Source: Paractinoplanes ovalisporus (GTDB lineage: Bacteria > Actinomycetota > Actinomycetes > Mycobacteriales > Micromonosporaceae). Taken from it: DNA of 64,000 nucleotides. Position numbers and translations under genes: made by a program. The first letter of the stretch is position 1; each line of letters begins with the position of its first letter. Shown one piece after another: positions 8,316 through 19,246 of this stretch. The notes under the pieces are model-generated. The model saw only the letters and a list, made by a program, of their open reading frames with translations. It searched no databases and was not told the DNA's origin. Location of the stretch: NCBI RefSeq assembly GCF_016834655.1, contig NZ_JAENHP010000007.1:1-64000 (forward strand), given 5' to 3'.

Positions 8316-9890
8316 ATGACCGACGTGACCCATGAGGGCCCGCTGCTCGAGATGCGCGGGGTGACCAAGTCGTTCCGCGGCGCGCGGGCCCTCGACGACG
8401 CGACCATGACGGTCGGCCGCAACCAGATCCGGGCGCTGATCGGGCAGAACGGCGCCGGCAAGTCCACCCTCATCAAGATCTTGACCGGTGTGTACCGGCG
8501 AGACGGCGGCGAGGTGCGGCTCGACGGCAACGCGGTCGACTTCCGCTCGACCGCCGACGCCCAGAAGGCCGGCGTCGTCACCATCTATCAGGAGGTGAAC
8601 CTGGTCCCGAAGCTGTCGGTGGCCGAGAACATCTTCCTGGGCCGGTTCCCGCGCCGTCGCGGCTTCGTCGACTGGGCCACCATGCGCTCCGGCGCCCGCG
8701 ACGCCCTGGCCAAGCTGTCGCTCGACATCGACGTGACCCGCCCGCTGGGCAGCTACCGCGTCGCCACCCAGCAGATGACGGCGATCGCCCGCGCGGTGTC
8801 GCTCGAGGCGCGGCTGCTCGTGCTCGACGAGCCGACGTCGTCGCTGGCCGAACGCGAGGTCGAGACGCTGTTCGGCGTGATGCGCTCGCTGCGTGACTCC
8901 GGCGTCAGCATGGTCTTCGTCTCGCACCGCATGGACGAGCTCTACGAGATCTGTGAGGACGTCACGGTGCTGCGCGACGGCCGTACGGTCGCCGAGGAGA
9001 GCCTGGCCACGCTCAACCAGTACGAGCTGGTCAGCAAGATGCTGGGCCGGGCGGCGGAACAGGTGGCGTCGGGTGCCCGCACCTCGGCCCGTCCGAAGCA
9101 GCAGGCCGAGCCGGTGCTCGCGGTGAGCGGCGCGGCGTCGGCTCCGCGTCTGCGTGACGCTTCGCTTGCGGTGTACGCGGGTCAGGTCCAGGGCGTGGCC
9201 GGGCTACTCGGCTCCGGCCGTTCGGAGCTGCTGCGCTCGGTGTTCGGCGCCGACCCGCTCGACGCCGGCGAGATCAAGGTCAACGGCAGGACCGGTTCCC
9301 TCCGTACGCCGGGGGAAGCGATCGCCGCCAGGGTCGCGTTCCTGACCGAGGACCGCCGGGCCGAAGGCATCGTTCCCCACCTGTCGGTGCGCGACAACCT
9401 GACTTTGGCGCTGCTCCCGAAGCTGACGAAGCGCGGCATCGTCGACCGTAAGCGGCAGAGGCAGATCGTCACCGACTACATCGCCCGCCTCGGCATCAAG
9501 GCCCAGGCCGACCAGCCGATCGTCGAGCTCTCCGGCGGCAACCAGCAGAAGGTGCTGCTCGCCCGGTGGCTGGCCACCGAGCCGGCGGTGCTGCTGCTGG
9601 ACGAACCCACGCGGGGCATCGACGTCAGTGCCAAGGCCGAGATCCTGGCGCTGGTCGACAAGCTGGCCGCGGACGGCATGGGCGTGCTGCTCGTCTCGTC
9701 CGAGCTGGAAGAGGTCGTCAGCGCCTGCGACGACGTGACCGTGCTGCGCGACGGCGTGTCGGTGGCCCGGGTCTCCCTCGACCGGCTCTCGGAGGAGTCG
9801 CTGATGGCCGTGATGGCGAGCGGCGAGGCGGTGCCGCCGTCCGAAGCGTCTTCGCCGGACGTGCCCCAGAAAGACAAGGCTGATGACTGA
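8316..9890 (+). CDS. Sugar ABC transporter double ATPase (RbsA-like)
   Basis: 524 residues with two fused nucleotide-binding domains. The first has a full Walker A (GQNGAGKST), Walker B LLVLDEPTSSLA and a degenerate signature where SGG would be (VATQQM). The second has an altered Walker A region (GLLGSGRSELL), a canonical LSGGNQQKV signature and LLLDEPTRGIDV. This asymmetry is normal for the RbsA/MglA family. It energises import through the two permeases downstream. It starts 5 bp after the binding-protein gene and overlaps the next by 8 bp. Confidence 0.94.
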   Translation: MTDVTHEGPLLEMRGVTKSFRGARALDDATMTVGRNQIRALIGQNGAGKSTLIKILTGVYRRDGGEVRLDGNAVDFRSTADAQKAGVVTIYQEVNLVPKLSVAENIFLGRFPRRRGFVDWATMRSGARDALAKLSLDIDVTRPLGSYRVATQQMTAIARAVSLEARLLVLDEPTSSLAEREVETLFGVMRSLRDSGVSMVFVSHRMDELYEICEDVTVLRDGRTVAEESLATLNQYELVSKMLGRAAEQVASGARTSARPKQQAEPVLAVSGAASAPRLRDASLAVYAGQVQGVAGLLGSGRSELLRSVFGADPLDAGEIKVNGRTGSLRTPGEAIAARVAFLTEDRRAEGIVPHLSVRDNLTLALLPKLTKRGIVDRKRQRQIVTDYIARLGIKAQADQPIVELSGGNQQKVLLARWLATEPAVLLLDEPTRGIDVSAKAEILALVDKLAADGMGVLLVSSELEEVVSACDDVTVLRDGVSVARVSLDRLSEESLMAVMASGEAVPPSEASSPDVPQKDKADD

Positions 9891-10869
9891 CCTCGCGACG
9901 CGGCCGGCCGAGACCTCGGTCCTCCGCAAGATTGACTGGCCCACGTTCATCCGGCGCTACGGCGCGGCGATCGTGCTGGCCCTGCTGGTCCTGTTCAACA
10001 TCATCTTCACCGAGAACTTCCTGGACCTGCGCAACATCCTGTTCGTGCAGCTGCGTCAGGCGGCGCCGACCGCGATCGTCGCCCTGGGCATGGCCCTGGT
10101 CATCGCGACCGGCGGCATCGACCTGTCGGTGGGCGCCGTGGTCGCGCTCTCCGGCCAGGTCACGGCGGTGTTCCTGCTCGACGGCGTGCCGCCCCTGGTC
10201 GCGCTGCCGATCGGCATCCTGGTCGGCGTGGCCGCGGGCCTGTTCAACGGCACGCTGGTCTCCCGGTTCGGCATCCAGCCCATGATCGCCACGTTGGTGC
10301 TGTTCACCGCCGGGCGCGGCCTGGCCCAGGTCGTCACCGGTGGCCGCATCCAGACCGTGAACCAGCCGATCGTCGAGTTCCTCGGGCTCGGCGTGGTCGC
10401 GGGGCTGCCCATCTCGGTGTTCTCGCTGATCGTGGTCACCGTCGCCATCATGCTGGTCACCCGCTTCACCCCGGCCGGAACCAAGCTGCTGGCGGTGGGC
10501 GGCAACGAGCGTGCGGCCGGCCTGGTGGGCATCCGCACGAAGCGGGTCAAGACCATGGCGTACGTGGTCGCGGGTGGTCTTGCCGGTTTTGTCGGCCTGC
10601 TCGAACTGGGCCGCATCCAGGCCTCGGACGCGACCAACGCCGGGCTCAACATGGAGCTGGACGCGATCGCGGCGGTCGCCGTGGCCGGCACGACGCTGGC
10701 CGGCGGCACCTTCTCGCCCGGGCGCACGATCGTCGGCGTCCTGATGCTCCGGCTCCTGCAGAACACCCTGGTGGCCCACGGCATCCCCCGTGAGGTCGCC
10801 CAGATCGCACAAGGACTCATCATCGTGGCTGCCATCTATCTGCTGCGCCGCTCGCGGGACGCGCGATGA
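9883..10869 (+). CDS. Sugar ABC transporter permease 1 (RbsC-like)
   Basis: 328 residues, strongly hydrophobic, about eight to ten membrane segments. The family signature ATGGIDLSVGAVVALSG lies near residue 75, and the late motif AIAAVAVAGTTLAGGTFSPGR is typical of BPD_transp_2 sugar permeases. It overlaps the ATPase gene by 8 bp and the second permease by 4 bp. With the next gene it probably forms a heterodimeric channel, as in importers such as E. coli YtfT/YjfF. Confidence 0.93.
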   Translation: MTDLATRPAETSVLRKIDWPTFIRRYGAAIVLALLVLFNIIFTENFLDLRNILFVQLRQAAPTAIVALGMALVIATGGIDLSVGAVVALSGQVTAVFLLDGVPPLVALPIGILVGVAAGLFNGTLVSRFGIQPMIATLVLFTAGRGLAQVVTGGRIQTVNQPIVEFLGLGVVAGLPISVFSLIVVTVAIMLVTRFTPAGTKLLAVGGNERAAGLVGIRTKRVKTMAYVVAGGLAGFVGLLELGRIQASDATNAGLNMELDAIAAVAVAGTTLAGGTFSPGRTIVGVLMLRLLQNTLVAHGIPREVAQIAQGLIIVAAIYLLRRSRDAR

Positions 10870-11848
10870 GCGCCGCCACCGCCGACGTCGCGACCGTCGG
10901 GCACCGGCTCGCCCTCCAGCGTCGCGGCACGGTCGCCGTCCTCGTGCTGGTCGTGCTGCTGGCGTCGCTGCGTTACGGCGACGCGTTCTACTCCGGGATC
11001 AACCTGACCTCGTACTTCGACGACGCGGTCAAATACTCCCTGATCGCGCTGGGCATGACCTTCGTGATCATGACGGGCGGCATCGACCTGTCGGTCGGCT
11101 CGGTGATCCTGCTGGCCGGCGTGGCCGGGGGACTGGCCAGCCCGCACGGCGCGGTCGTGGCGGTGCTGGTCGGCGTCGGCACGGGCGCGGCGGTGGGCGC
11201 GGTCAACGGCCTGCTGATCGCGCACTCGCGACTCGAACCGTTCGTGGTCACGCTGGCCACGCTGCTCTGGGCCCGCGGGCTGGGCCTGCAACTGGCCGAC
11301 ACGCAGACCGTGGTCTACGGCAGCGGGGCGCTGACCTCCCTGGCCCGCGACAAGATCTTCGGGCTGACCACGGGATTCTGGCTCATGGTGGTGCTGTTCG
11401 TGATCGCGGCCGTGGTGCTCAAGTTCACGGCGTGGGGCCGTACGGTGCTGGCCATCGGCGACAGTGAGGAGTCGACCTCGCTGCTCGGCGTGCCGACCCG
11501 GCTCAACAAGTTCTCGGTCTATCTGCTCTCCGGTGCGCTCGCGGGCCTGGCCGGCGTGGTGCTCGGGTCGCAGACCGGCTCGGTCAGCATGGACACCGGC
11601 GTCGGCTGGGAACTGATCGCGGTGGCGGCCGTGGTGGTGGGCGGCACGCTGCTCACCGGCGGCGTCGGCTCGATCGGCGGCACCCTGGCCGGCCTGCTCC
11701 TGCTGCAGGTCATCTTCACGATCATCAACTTCGAGAACGGCCGCGGCGGCATCGAGATCAACTCGTACTGGCAGAACGTCGTCCGCGGCGCCTTCCTGCT
11801 CGTCGTGGTGCTGCTGCAGACCGGCGTGGGCCGCGGAAGGAAGAAGTC

Positions 11849-11852
<4 letters not shown>
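10866..11852 (+). CDS. Sugar ABC transporter permease 2 (RbsC-like)
   Basis: 328 residues, the same length as its neighbour but clearly diverged. It carries MTGGIDLSVGSVILLAG and the late IAVAAVVVGGTLLTGGVGS motif. The ATGA overlap with permease 1 and the GTGA overlap with the kinase show one translationally coupled operon. Two non-identical permeases suggest each contributes half of the membrane pore. Confidence 0.92.
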
Positions 11853-12520
<668 letters not shown>

Positions 12521-12599
12521 CGCCCGCGGGGCCGCGCGGCAGCCTCTGCCCCGCGTGCCCTGCGGGCCGCGCGCGGGGTGGGGGCGCTATCGTCGCCGC

Positions 12600-13312
<713 letters not shown>

Positions 13313-13316
<4 letters not shown>

Positions 13317-15556
13317 GCCACCGTGGCCGGGAAACGCTGCCACACCCGGTGCTTGGCCAGCAGCGGCTGCAGTTCGGTCAGCGCCGCCGAGCCCGAGTCG
13401 GCGCTGATCACGCCGGGGGAGCCGGCGATCCCGGCCTGAGCCAGCACGTCGGCGCCGCCACCCCACGCGGCGATCGCCTTGGCGTGCCGCCAGGCCTCCT
13501 CGACCAGCAGCAGCACCCGCGGGTCGACGGTGAGCGAGGCCTCGGCGCCCGCCTTGGCGTCCCGGGCCGGGGCCGCGTCGGGGGCGGGGGCCGGGGCGCC
13601 CGCGAGCAGGATGGCGTCGAACTCGACGGACCGGGCGGTGGCGAACGTGCGCTGCACGGTCACGCCGTCGATCTCGCCGCCGTGCGGGGCGATCACCAGG
13701 GGCGTCATGCCGGCGTTGAAGATCTCCGTCCGGACCGCGGCCACCCCGTCGAGCCCGGCCGCCGGGTCGACGACGATGCCGATCAGCCGGCCGTCGGCGG
13801 GCCACTCGCCGGTCACCTGCGACAGCGCCGGGCTCGGCTCGACCTCGACGAACTCGACCGTCGGCGACGGCACGGGCAGGCCCAGACCGGTGGCCACCTG
13901 TTCGCACAGCACCGGGTCGATGTTGGCCAGGCACTGCACCTGGCGCTCCTTGATCGCCTGCTCGTAGCACTTGGCCAGCTCGAACGTGTACGCCCGGATG
14001 ATGTGCTCCTTCTCGACCGGCGACATGCTCAGCCAGAACTGGCGGACCTGGCTGTAGTGGTCGTCGAACGAGACCGGGTTCTCGCGCACCTTGGTCGACT
14101 CGGCCACCCGTACGGGAATGTCGAGGAAACCGGTGTCGGTGGTGGACGGGTTCCCGCCGTCGAGCGAGTTCGGCCGGTACGGCGCCACGCCACCGTGCAC
14201 CGCGTGCTGGTGGAAGCCGTCCCGCAGCATGTCGTTGACCGGGCAGTGCGGCCGGTTGATCGGGATCTGCGAGTAGTTGGGGCCGCCCAGCCGGGTGAGC
14301 TGCGTGTCCACGTACGAGAAGAGCCGGCCCTGCAGCAGCGGGTCGTTCGTCACGTCGATGCCGGGCGGCAGGTGCCCGAGGTGGAACGCGACCTGCTCGG
14401 TCTCGGCGAAGTAGTTGGTCGGCACCCGGTTGAGCACGAGCTTGCCGACCCGCTGCACCGGGGCCAGCTCCTCCGGCACGATCTTGGTCGGGTCGAGCAG
14501 GTCGATGCCGGCGAACGTCTCCTCCGGGGTGTCGGGGAAGACCTGCAGGCCCAGCTCCCATTCGGGGAAGGCGCCGGACTCGATGGCGTCGTACAGGTCA
14601 CGGCGGTGGAAGTCGGGGTCGACACCGGAGGCGATCTGGGCCTCCTCCCAGTCCAGCGAGTGCACGCCCAGCTTCGGCTTCCAGTGGAACTTGGCCAGCA
14701 CGGTCTCGCCGGCCTCGTTGATCAGCCGGAACGTGTGGACCCCGAAACCCTCCATGGTCCGGTAGGAGCGGGGGATGCCCCGGTCCGACATGTTCCAGAT
14801 GGTGTGGTGCTGGGCCTCGGTGTGCAGCGAGACGAAGTCCCAGAACGTGTCGTGGGCGCTCTGGGCCTGCGGGATCTCGCGGTCGGGGTGCGGCTTGCCG
14901 GCGTGGATGATGTCGGGAAACTTGATCGCGTCCTGGATGAAGAACACCGGGATGTTGTTGCCGACCAGGTCGAACGTGCCCTCGTCGGTGTAGAACTTCG
15001 TCGCGAACCCGCGCGTGTCGCGTACGGTGTCGGCCGAGCCGCGTGAGCCGAGCACGGTCGAGAAGCGTACGAAGACCTGGGTCTCCTTCCCCTTGGCGAG
15101 GAACCCGGCCCGGGTGAGGTCGGTGGCGGTGCCGTAGCCGGTGAACACGCCGTGGGCGCCGGCGCCGCGTGCGTGCACGACCCGCTCGGGGATGCGCTCG
15201 TGGTCGAAGTGCGTGATCTTCTCACGGAAATGGTGGTCCTGCAGCAGGATCGGCCCGCGCGGCCCGGCCTTCAGCGAATGGTCGGTGTCGCGCAGCCGCG
15301 CGCCCTGGGCGGTCGTAAGGAACTCTCCCTGCTGACTCTTCAGCGTCTTGTCGGCGCCGGTGGGGGCGCCGGTCGGCGTGACGGTCTCGGGGGCGTCCTG
15401 CTCGCTCTTGGGCGGCAGCGGCTCGATCGGCGTTGTCGGCTCGTCGACCGTCGGGGTGCCGCTTCCCGGCGAGCCGGGGATCCGGTCTCCGAGCGCCTCG
15501 GCGACCTTCGACGCGGCCTTGTTGGCGGCCTTCTTGACGGCCTTCTTGGCTTCCAT
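13313..15556 (-). CDS. katE: Large-subunit monofunctional catalase (HPII type)
   Basis: 747 residues. A Lys/Ala-rich then Pro-rich N-terminal extension (1-70) leads into the catalase core. Distal His128 (RVVHARGAGAHG), Asn201 (LVGNNIP), His392 and proximal heme ligand Tyr415 (RLFSYVDTQ) fall at the same numbers I recall for E. coli HPII. The C-terminal flavodoxin-like domain of large catalases (about 595-747) is present. It breaks down hydrogen peroxide in the cytoplasm. ATG 15556 has GGAGGA upstream. An inverted repeat TTTGC-N6-GCAAA lies 22 bp ahead of the start and may be a redox-regulator site. Confidence 0.96.
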
Positions 15557-15577
15557 GAACCCGGTCCTCCAAAAACA

Positions 15578-15593
15578 TTTGCAACATCGCAAA
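15578..15593. promoter_or_regulatory. Inverted repeat TTTGCAACATCGCAAA in the katE leader
   Basis: Perfect 5-bp arms (TTTGC/GCAAA) around AACATC, 22 bp before the start codon and next to the Shine-Dalgarno. A second perfect palindrome, ACCCGGGGCCCGGGT, lies at 15613-15627. Either could bind a repressor such as a Fur or CatR-like protein; this is inferred from position only. Confidence 0.35.
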
Positions 15594-15708
15594 GGAATGA
15601 CGGGACTCGGCTACCCGGGGCCCGGGTCGACAAACTGGAACCAATAAGAAAAAAGAACCGGTTTCCCCGTACGCATGACACGCGCGCGGCGGGGTACGCG
15701 GGGTTCTT

Positions 15709-15853
15709 TTCAGGCCGGGGGCCAGGGCGGTCGAGTTCCGCGCCATTCAGGCCGGGGCCGGGCGGGTCGAGTCCCGCGCCATTCAGGCCGGGGCCGGGCG
15801 GGTCGAGTCCCGCGCCATTCAGGCCGGCGCCGGGCCGGTCGAGTCCCGCACCA
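15709..15853. repeat. 36-bp tandem repeat covering the 3' end of the LacI gene
   Basis: Four copies (15709-15745, 15746-15781, 15782-15817, 15818-15853). The unit starts TTCAGGCCGGGGCCGGGC. The rightmost copy is the coding end of the LacI gene with its stop codon at 15819-15821. The other three are downstream duplicates, each repeating the stop. The two middle copies are identical. Confidence 0.9.
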
Positions 15854-16850
15854 CGAGGGTGTGCCCGGTGGAGCGCCGGCGGGGACGGGTCGCCGGCGGA
15901 CGCAGGGCCAGCGCCAGGGCCATCTTGCCCATGTCGGTCATCGGCAGGCGGATCGTGGTGAGGCTGGGGGCCAGGTCGGCGGCGACCGAGACGTCGTCGA
16001 AGCCGACCACCGACATGCGTTCCGGCACGGGTACGCCGTGGGCCCGCAGCGTCGACAGGGCGCCCATGGCCATGGCGTCGTTCAGGGCGATGATCGCGGT
16101 CGTCCGGGGATGGTCGCGCAGGATCAGCTCGGTCGCGGCCACGCCTCCGTCGCGGGTGAAGTCGGTCTGGATCACCGGCAGGTCCGCCATCGACCGGCCC
16201 GCGCTGGTGATCGCCGCCGCCACGCCGGCCATCCGGTCGACCACCGTGTTGAGGTCGGCCGACCCCGACGCGATGGCGATGTGGCGGTGGCCGAGCTCCA
16301 GCAGGTGTTCGCCCAGCGCTCGGCCGCCGGCCTCGTTGTCAGGCAGCACCGCGTCGACCCCGAGTGAGTGCCGGCCGATCACGGCGACCCGGCCACCACC
16401 CCGTACGTAGGCCGACAGCTCGTCGCGGGCCGCGGTCTCGTGGCGGGTGTCGGCGAAACCGGAGCCGGCCACGATGATGATGCGGACCCGCTGATTGATC
16501 AGGTGCCGGATCTGGCGCAGCTCGTGCTCGGGGTCGCGGCCGGAGTGGCAGATCTGCACGAGCAGGCCCTGTTCGTCGGCGACCCGGATGACCCCGCCCG
16601 CGATCTCGGAGAAGTAGGGGTCGTCGACCTGGTGCACGACCAGCCCGACGGTCGAGCTGGCGCCGCCGGCCAGAGTTCGCGCGTACGGGTTGGCGACGTA
16701 CCCCATCTCCTCCGAGATCTGCCGGATGCGCGCCGCGACCTCCTCGCTCACGCCGTCGCGGCCGGCCAGCGCGCGCGAGGCCGTGGCCAGCGAGACGCCG
16801 GCGCGTTCGGCGATATCGACGAGGCGGAGCCTCACACCGGGCTTGGGCAT
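15819..16850 (-). CDS. LacI-family repressor of the divergent Liv-type/sugar-oxidation operon
   Basis: 343 residues. N-terminal helix-turn-helix (RLVDIAERAGVSLATASRAL), hinge with YVANPYARTLA, then an effector-binding domain (GLVVHQVDDPYFSEI, TAIIALNDAMAMGAL, MSVVGFDDVSVAADLAPSLTTI). It is divergent from the importer operon across a 274-bp region that holds a perfect LacI-type operator. Expected ligand is a sugar or sugar derivative, not an amino acid, which hints at what the Liv-type importer carries. The last codons lie in a 36-bp tandem array. Confidence 0.9.
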   Translation of the reverse strand: MPKPGVRLRLVDIAERAGVSLATASRALAGRDGVSEEVAARIRQISEEMGYVANPYARTLAGGASSTVGLVVHQVDDPYFSEIAGGVIRVADEQGLLVQICHSGRDPEHELRQIRHLINQRVRIIIVAGSGFADTRHETAARDELSAYVRGGGRVAVIGRHSLGVDAVLPDNEAGGRALGEHLLELGHRHIAIASGSADLNTVVDRMAGVAAAITSAGRSMADLPVIQTDFTRDGGVAATELILRDHPRTTAIIALNDAMAMGALSTLRAHGVPVPERMSVVGFDDVSVAADLAPSLTTIRLPMTDMGKMALALALRPPATRPRRRSTGHTLVVRDSTGPAPA

Positions 16851-16959
16851 GAATCAACTCTCCACGAGCCGGAATCGGGCCGGATCAACGGGTCGGGTCA
16901 ACTCCACGGACGACAGGGGGACCGCCGGGCGGGCGCCAGGCGGATGCCGGGCGGGTGCT

Positions 16960-17028
16960 GGGCGGGTGCTGGGCGGTCTGCCGGGCGGGTGCTGGGCGGA
17001 CTGCTGGGCGGGTGCTGGGCGGACTGCT
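16960..17028. repeat. 23-bp tandem repeat in the divergent promoter region
   Basis: Three contiguous copies (16960-16982, 16983-17005, 17006-17028) of a unit starting GGGCGGGTGCTGGGCGG, with degenerate copies to the left down to about 16925. It ends about 48 bp before the operator at 17076, so it could affect promoter spacing or DNA shape. No coding potential was seen. Confidence 0.85.
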
Positions 17029-17075
17029 AATAAGTTTCCGGGGTGTTGCATGTGACGCATCGATCACTTTAGGCT

Positions 17076-17103
17076 ACGTAAGCGCTTTCGCAAGCGCTTA
17101 CGT
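17076..17103. promoter_or_regulatory. LacI-type double operator, perfect 12+4+12 inverted repeat
   Basis: Left arm ACGTAAGCGCTT, spacer TCGC, right arm AAGCGCTTACGT. It contains two AAGCGCTT palindromes whose starts (17080 and 17092) are 12 bp apart, the same spacing as the TTGCGCAA pair of the first LacI system. It sits 21 bp before the start of the binding-protein gene. Expected binder: the adjacent LacI protein. Confidence 0.75.
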
Positions 17104-17124
17104 CCCGGCAAAGGAGCTGCGAGG

Positions 17125-18354
17125 ATGCGTTCACCCGCGAGACGTACAACCTGGGCCCTGGCGCTCAGTGCCGGCCTGACCCTCGGCCTCGCCGCCTGCG
17201 GCGGGGGCGACGAGGGCGGCGGAAACAGCGCCGACGATCCGATCGTCGTCGGCATCTCCCTGCCGCTGACCGGCGACTTCTCCGAACCCGGCAAGGGCGT
17301 CCAGGAGGGCTACGAGGCCTGGGCGAAGATAACGAACGACAAGGGCGGCCTCCTCGGCGGCCGCAAGATCGAACTCAAGATCCTGGACGACCAGTCCAAC
17401 GCGGACCGGGTCGTCGCCGACTACGAGCAACTCATCGGCAGCGACCAGGTCGACCTGGTCGTCGGTCCGTTCTCGACCCGCCTCGTCGTCCCCTCGGCAC
17501 GGGTCGCCCAGGAATACGGCATGCTCTTCGTCGAACCCGCGGGCGCGGCCGCCGAGGTGTTCAACCAGGGCTTCAAGAACCTGTTCTACGCGGCCCCGGC
17601 GGTGGCCGACGACCACTACAACCACCTGGCCGAATACTTGTTGGCGATGCCCGCGGGCGAGAAGCCCAGGACCGTCGCCTATGCGGCCATGGACGATCCG
17701 TTCGCGCAGGGTACGGCGTACGGGCTCAAGAAGAAGTTGGAAGCCGCCGGTGTGAAGACCGTCGTGGACGAGGTCTACCCGCCCAACACCACCGACTTCG
17801 GCAGCATCGCCGCCAAGATCGCGGCCGCGAAGCCCGACATGGTGGTCGGCGGCTCGCAATATCAGGACGGCGTCAACCTGATCGTGGCCCTGCAGCAGCT
17901 GAACTACCAGCCCAAGCTGGCCGCGTTCTCGACCGCCCCGACGAGCCCCGAGTTCGCCAAGGCGATCGGCAACAAGACCGAGGGCATTCTCTCGCCCACC
18001 GGTTACAGCCAGGACGCGCCGTACGAGAGCAACAAGGAGTTCGTCGAGAAGTTCAAGGCCCAGTTCGGCAAGGTGCCCGAGGAGGACCAGGCCAACGGCT
18101 ACACCACCGGCCAGGTCGTCGCGGCCGCGGTCGAGGCGGCCGGCTGCGCCGAGCAGGGCGACTGCCAGCAGAAGCTGATCGACTGGCTGCACGGCAACAC
18201 GGTCGACACCGTCGTCGGCCCGCTCAAATGGGACGCCACCGGCAAACCCCAGGGCGCCCACATGATCCAGCAGTGGGTCGGCAACGACATCAAGATCGTG
18301 CTGCCGGCCGACGCCAAGGAGGCCGACCTGGTCTACCCGAAGCCGGCCTGGTGA
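17125..18354 (+). CDS. Liv-type (HAAT) ABC transporter substrate-binding lipoprotein
   Basis: 409 residues. Lipoprotein signal with LAAC lipobox, then a Gly-rich tether. The mature fold is the LivJ/AmiC-like Peripla_BP_6: IVVGISLPLTGDFSEPGKGVQEGY, DDQSNADRVVADYEQLI, VDLVVGPFSTRL, GYSQDAPY, NGYTTGQVVAAAVEAAGC. This family binds branched-chain amino acids, amides, urea or small acids. LacI control and the sugar dehydrogenase at the operon end suggest a sugar-derived ligand here, which is inference. It is first of seven co-directional genes and 4 bp ahead of the permease. Confidence 0.9.
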   Translation: MRSPARRTTWALALSAGLTLGLAACGGGDEGGGNSADDPIVVGISLPLTGDFSEPGKGVQEGYEAWAKITNDKGGLLGGRKIELKILDDQSNADRVVADYEQLIGSDQVDLVVGPFSTRLVVPSARVAQEYGMLFVEPAGAAAEVFNQGFKNLFYAAPAVADDHYNHLAEYLLAMPAGEKPRTVAYAAMDDPFAQGTAYGLKKKLEAAGVKTVVDEVYPPNTTDFGSIAAKIAAAKPDMVVGGSQYQDGVNLIVALQQLNYQPKLAAFSTAPTSPEFAKAIGNKTEGILSPTGYSQDAPYESNKEFVEKFKAQFGKVPEEDQANGYTTGQVVAAAVEAAGCAEQGDCQQKLIDWLHGNTVDTVVGPLKWDATGKPQGAHMIQQWVGNDIKIVLPADAKEADLVYPKPAW

Positions 18355-18358
18355 TTCG

Positions 18359-19246
18359 ATGCCGTCCGGTGCGCTGCTGTTCCAGAGCATCATCCTCGGT
18401 CTGCTCCTCGGCGGGCTCTATGCCCTGCTCGCCGCGGGGCTGACCCTCTACTTCGGCATCATGCGGGTGGTGATGATCGCCCACTCGGCGTTCCTCATCC
18501 TGGCCGCCTACCTGGCCTGGTGGACCAACGACCGGCTCGGCCTCGACCCGCTGTTGTCGCTGGTGGTGACCGTGCCGCTGTTCTTCGGCGCGGGGGTGCT
18601 GCTGCAACGGGGACTGCTGTCGCGCCTGCGCCCGGCCACCCTGACGATGATGTCGGTGCTGATCACGTTCGCGATCGCGCTGATGATCGAAGGTCTGCTC
18701 GGGTACGCCTTCACCGGCACCCAGCGCCGCATCCAGCTCGGCTACGGCACGGCCAGCTTCGGGATCTTCGGGGCCCGGGTGGCCGTGGTCAAGCTGATCG
18801 CGTTCGCCCTGGCCGCGATTTCACTGGTGGCGTTGTACCTGCTGATGAAGCGCACCCAGTTCGGCTGGGCGCTGCGGGCCACGATCCAGCATCAGGACGC
18901 GGCCCGGCTGGTCGGCATCGACACCGAACGGACGGCCGGCTTCGGCTTCGGGCTGGGGCTGGCCACCGCGGCGGTCGGCGGCACCGCGTTGTCGCTCGAC
19001 ACCACCATCTATCCCAGCCTGCACTGGCACTGGATCGGCCCGCTGATGGCGATCATCGTGGTCGGCGGCCTGGGCAGCGTGCCCGGCGCCGCGGCCGCCG
19101 CGTTGCTGCTCGGCCTGGCCCAGAGCCTGTTGCAGATCCCGATGGGCGCCACGTGGGCCCAGACCGTGTTCTACGTGGCGCTGTTCGCCACGCTGGCCGT
19201 CCGGCCGCAGGGATTCTTCGGAGGCCGTCTTGCCCAACGCTTCTGA
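18359..19246 (+). CDS. Liv-type ABC permease (LivH-like)
   Basis: 295 residues, about eight membrane segments. Typical opening IILGLLLGGLYALLAAGLTLYFGIMRVVMIAHSAF and late MAIIVVGGLGSVPGAAAAALLLG loop that contacts the ATPase. It forms the importer pore with the LivM-like protein. It begins 4 bp after the binding-protein stop, and its own end overlaps the next start by 17 bp. Confidence 0.92.
   Translation: MPSGALLFQSIILGLLLGGLYALLAAGLTLYFGIMRVVMIAHSAFLILAAYLAWWTNDRLGLDPLLSLVVTVPLFFGAGVLLQRGLLSRLRPATLTMMSVLITFAIALMIEGLLGYAFTGTQRRIQLGYGTASFGIFGARVAVVKLIAFALAAISLVALYLLMKRTQFGWALRATIQHQDAARLVGIDTERTAGFGFGLGLATAAVGGTALSLDTTIYPSLHWHWIGPLMAIIVVGGLGSVPGAAAAALLLGLAQSLLQIPMGATWAQTVFYVALFATLAVRPQGFFGGRLAQRF

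Noticed and set aside
15709..15853. Possible CRISPR array (about 36-bp repeats)
   Set aside because: Repeats are contiguous with no spacers and overlap a coding end; no cas genes are present.
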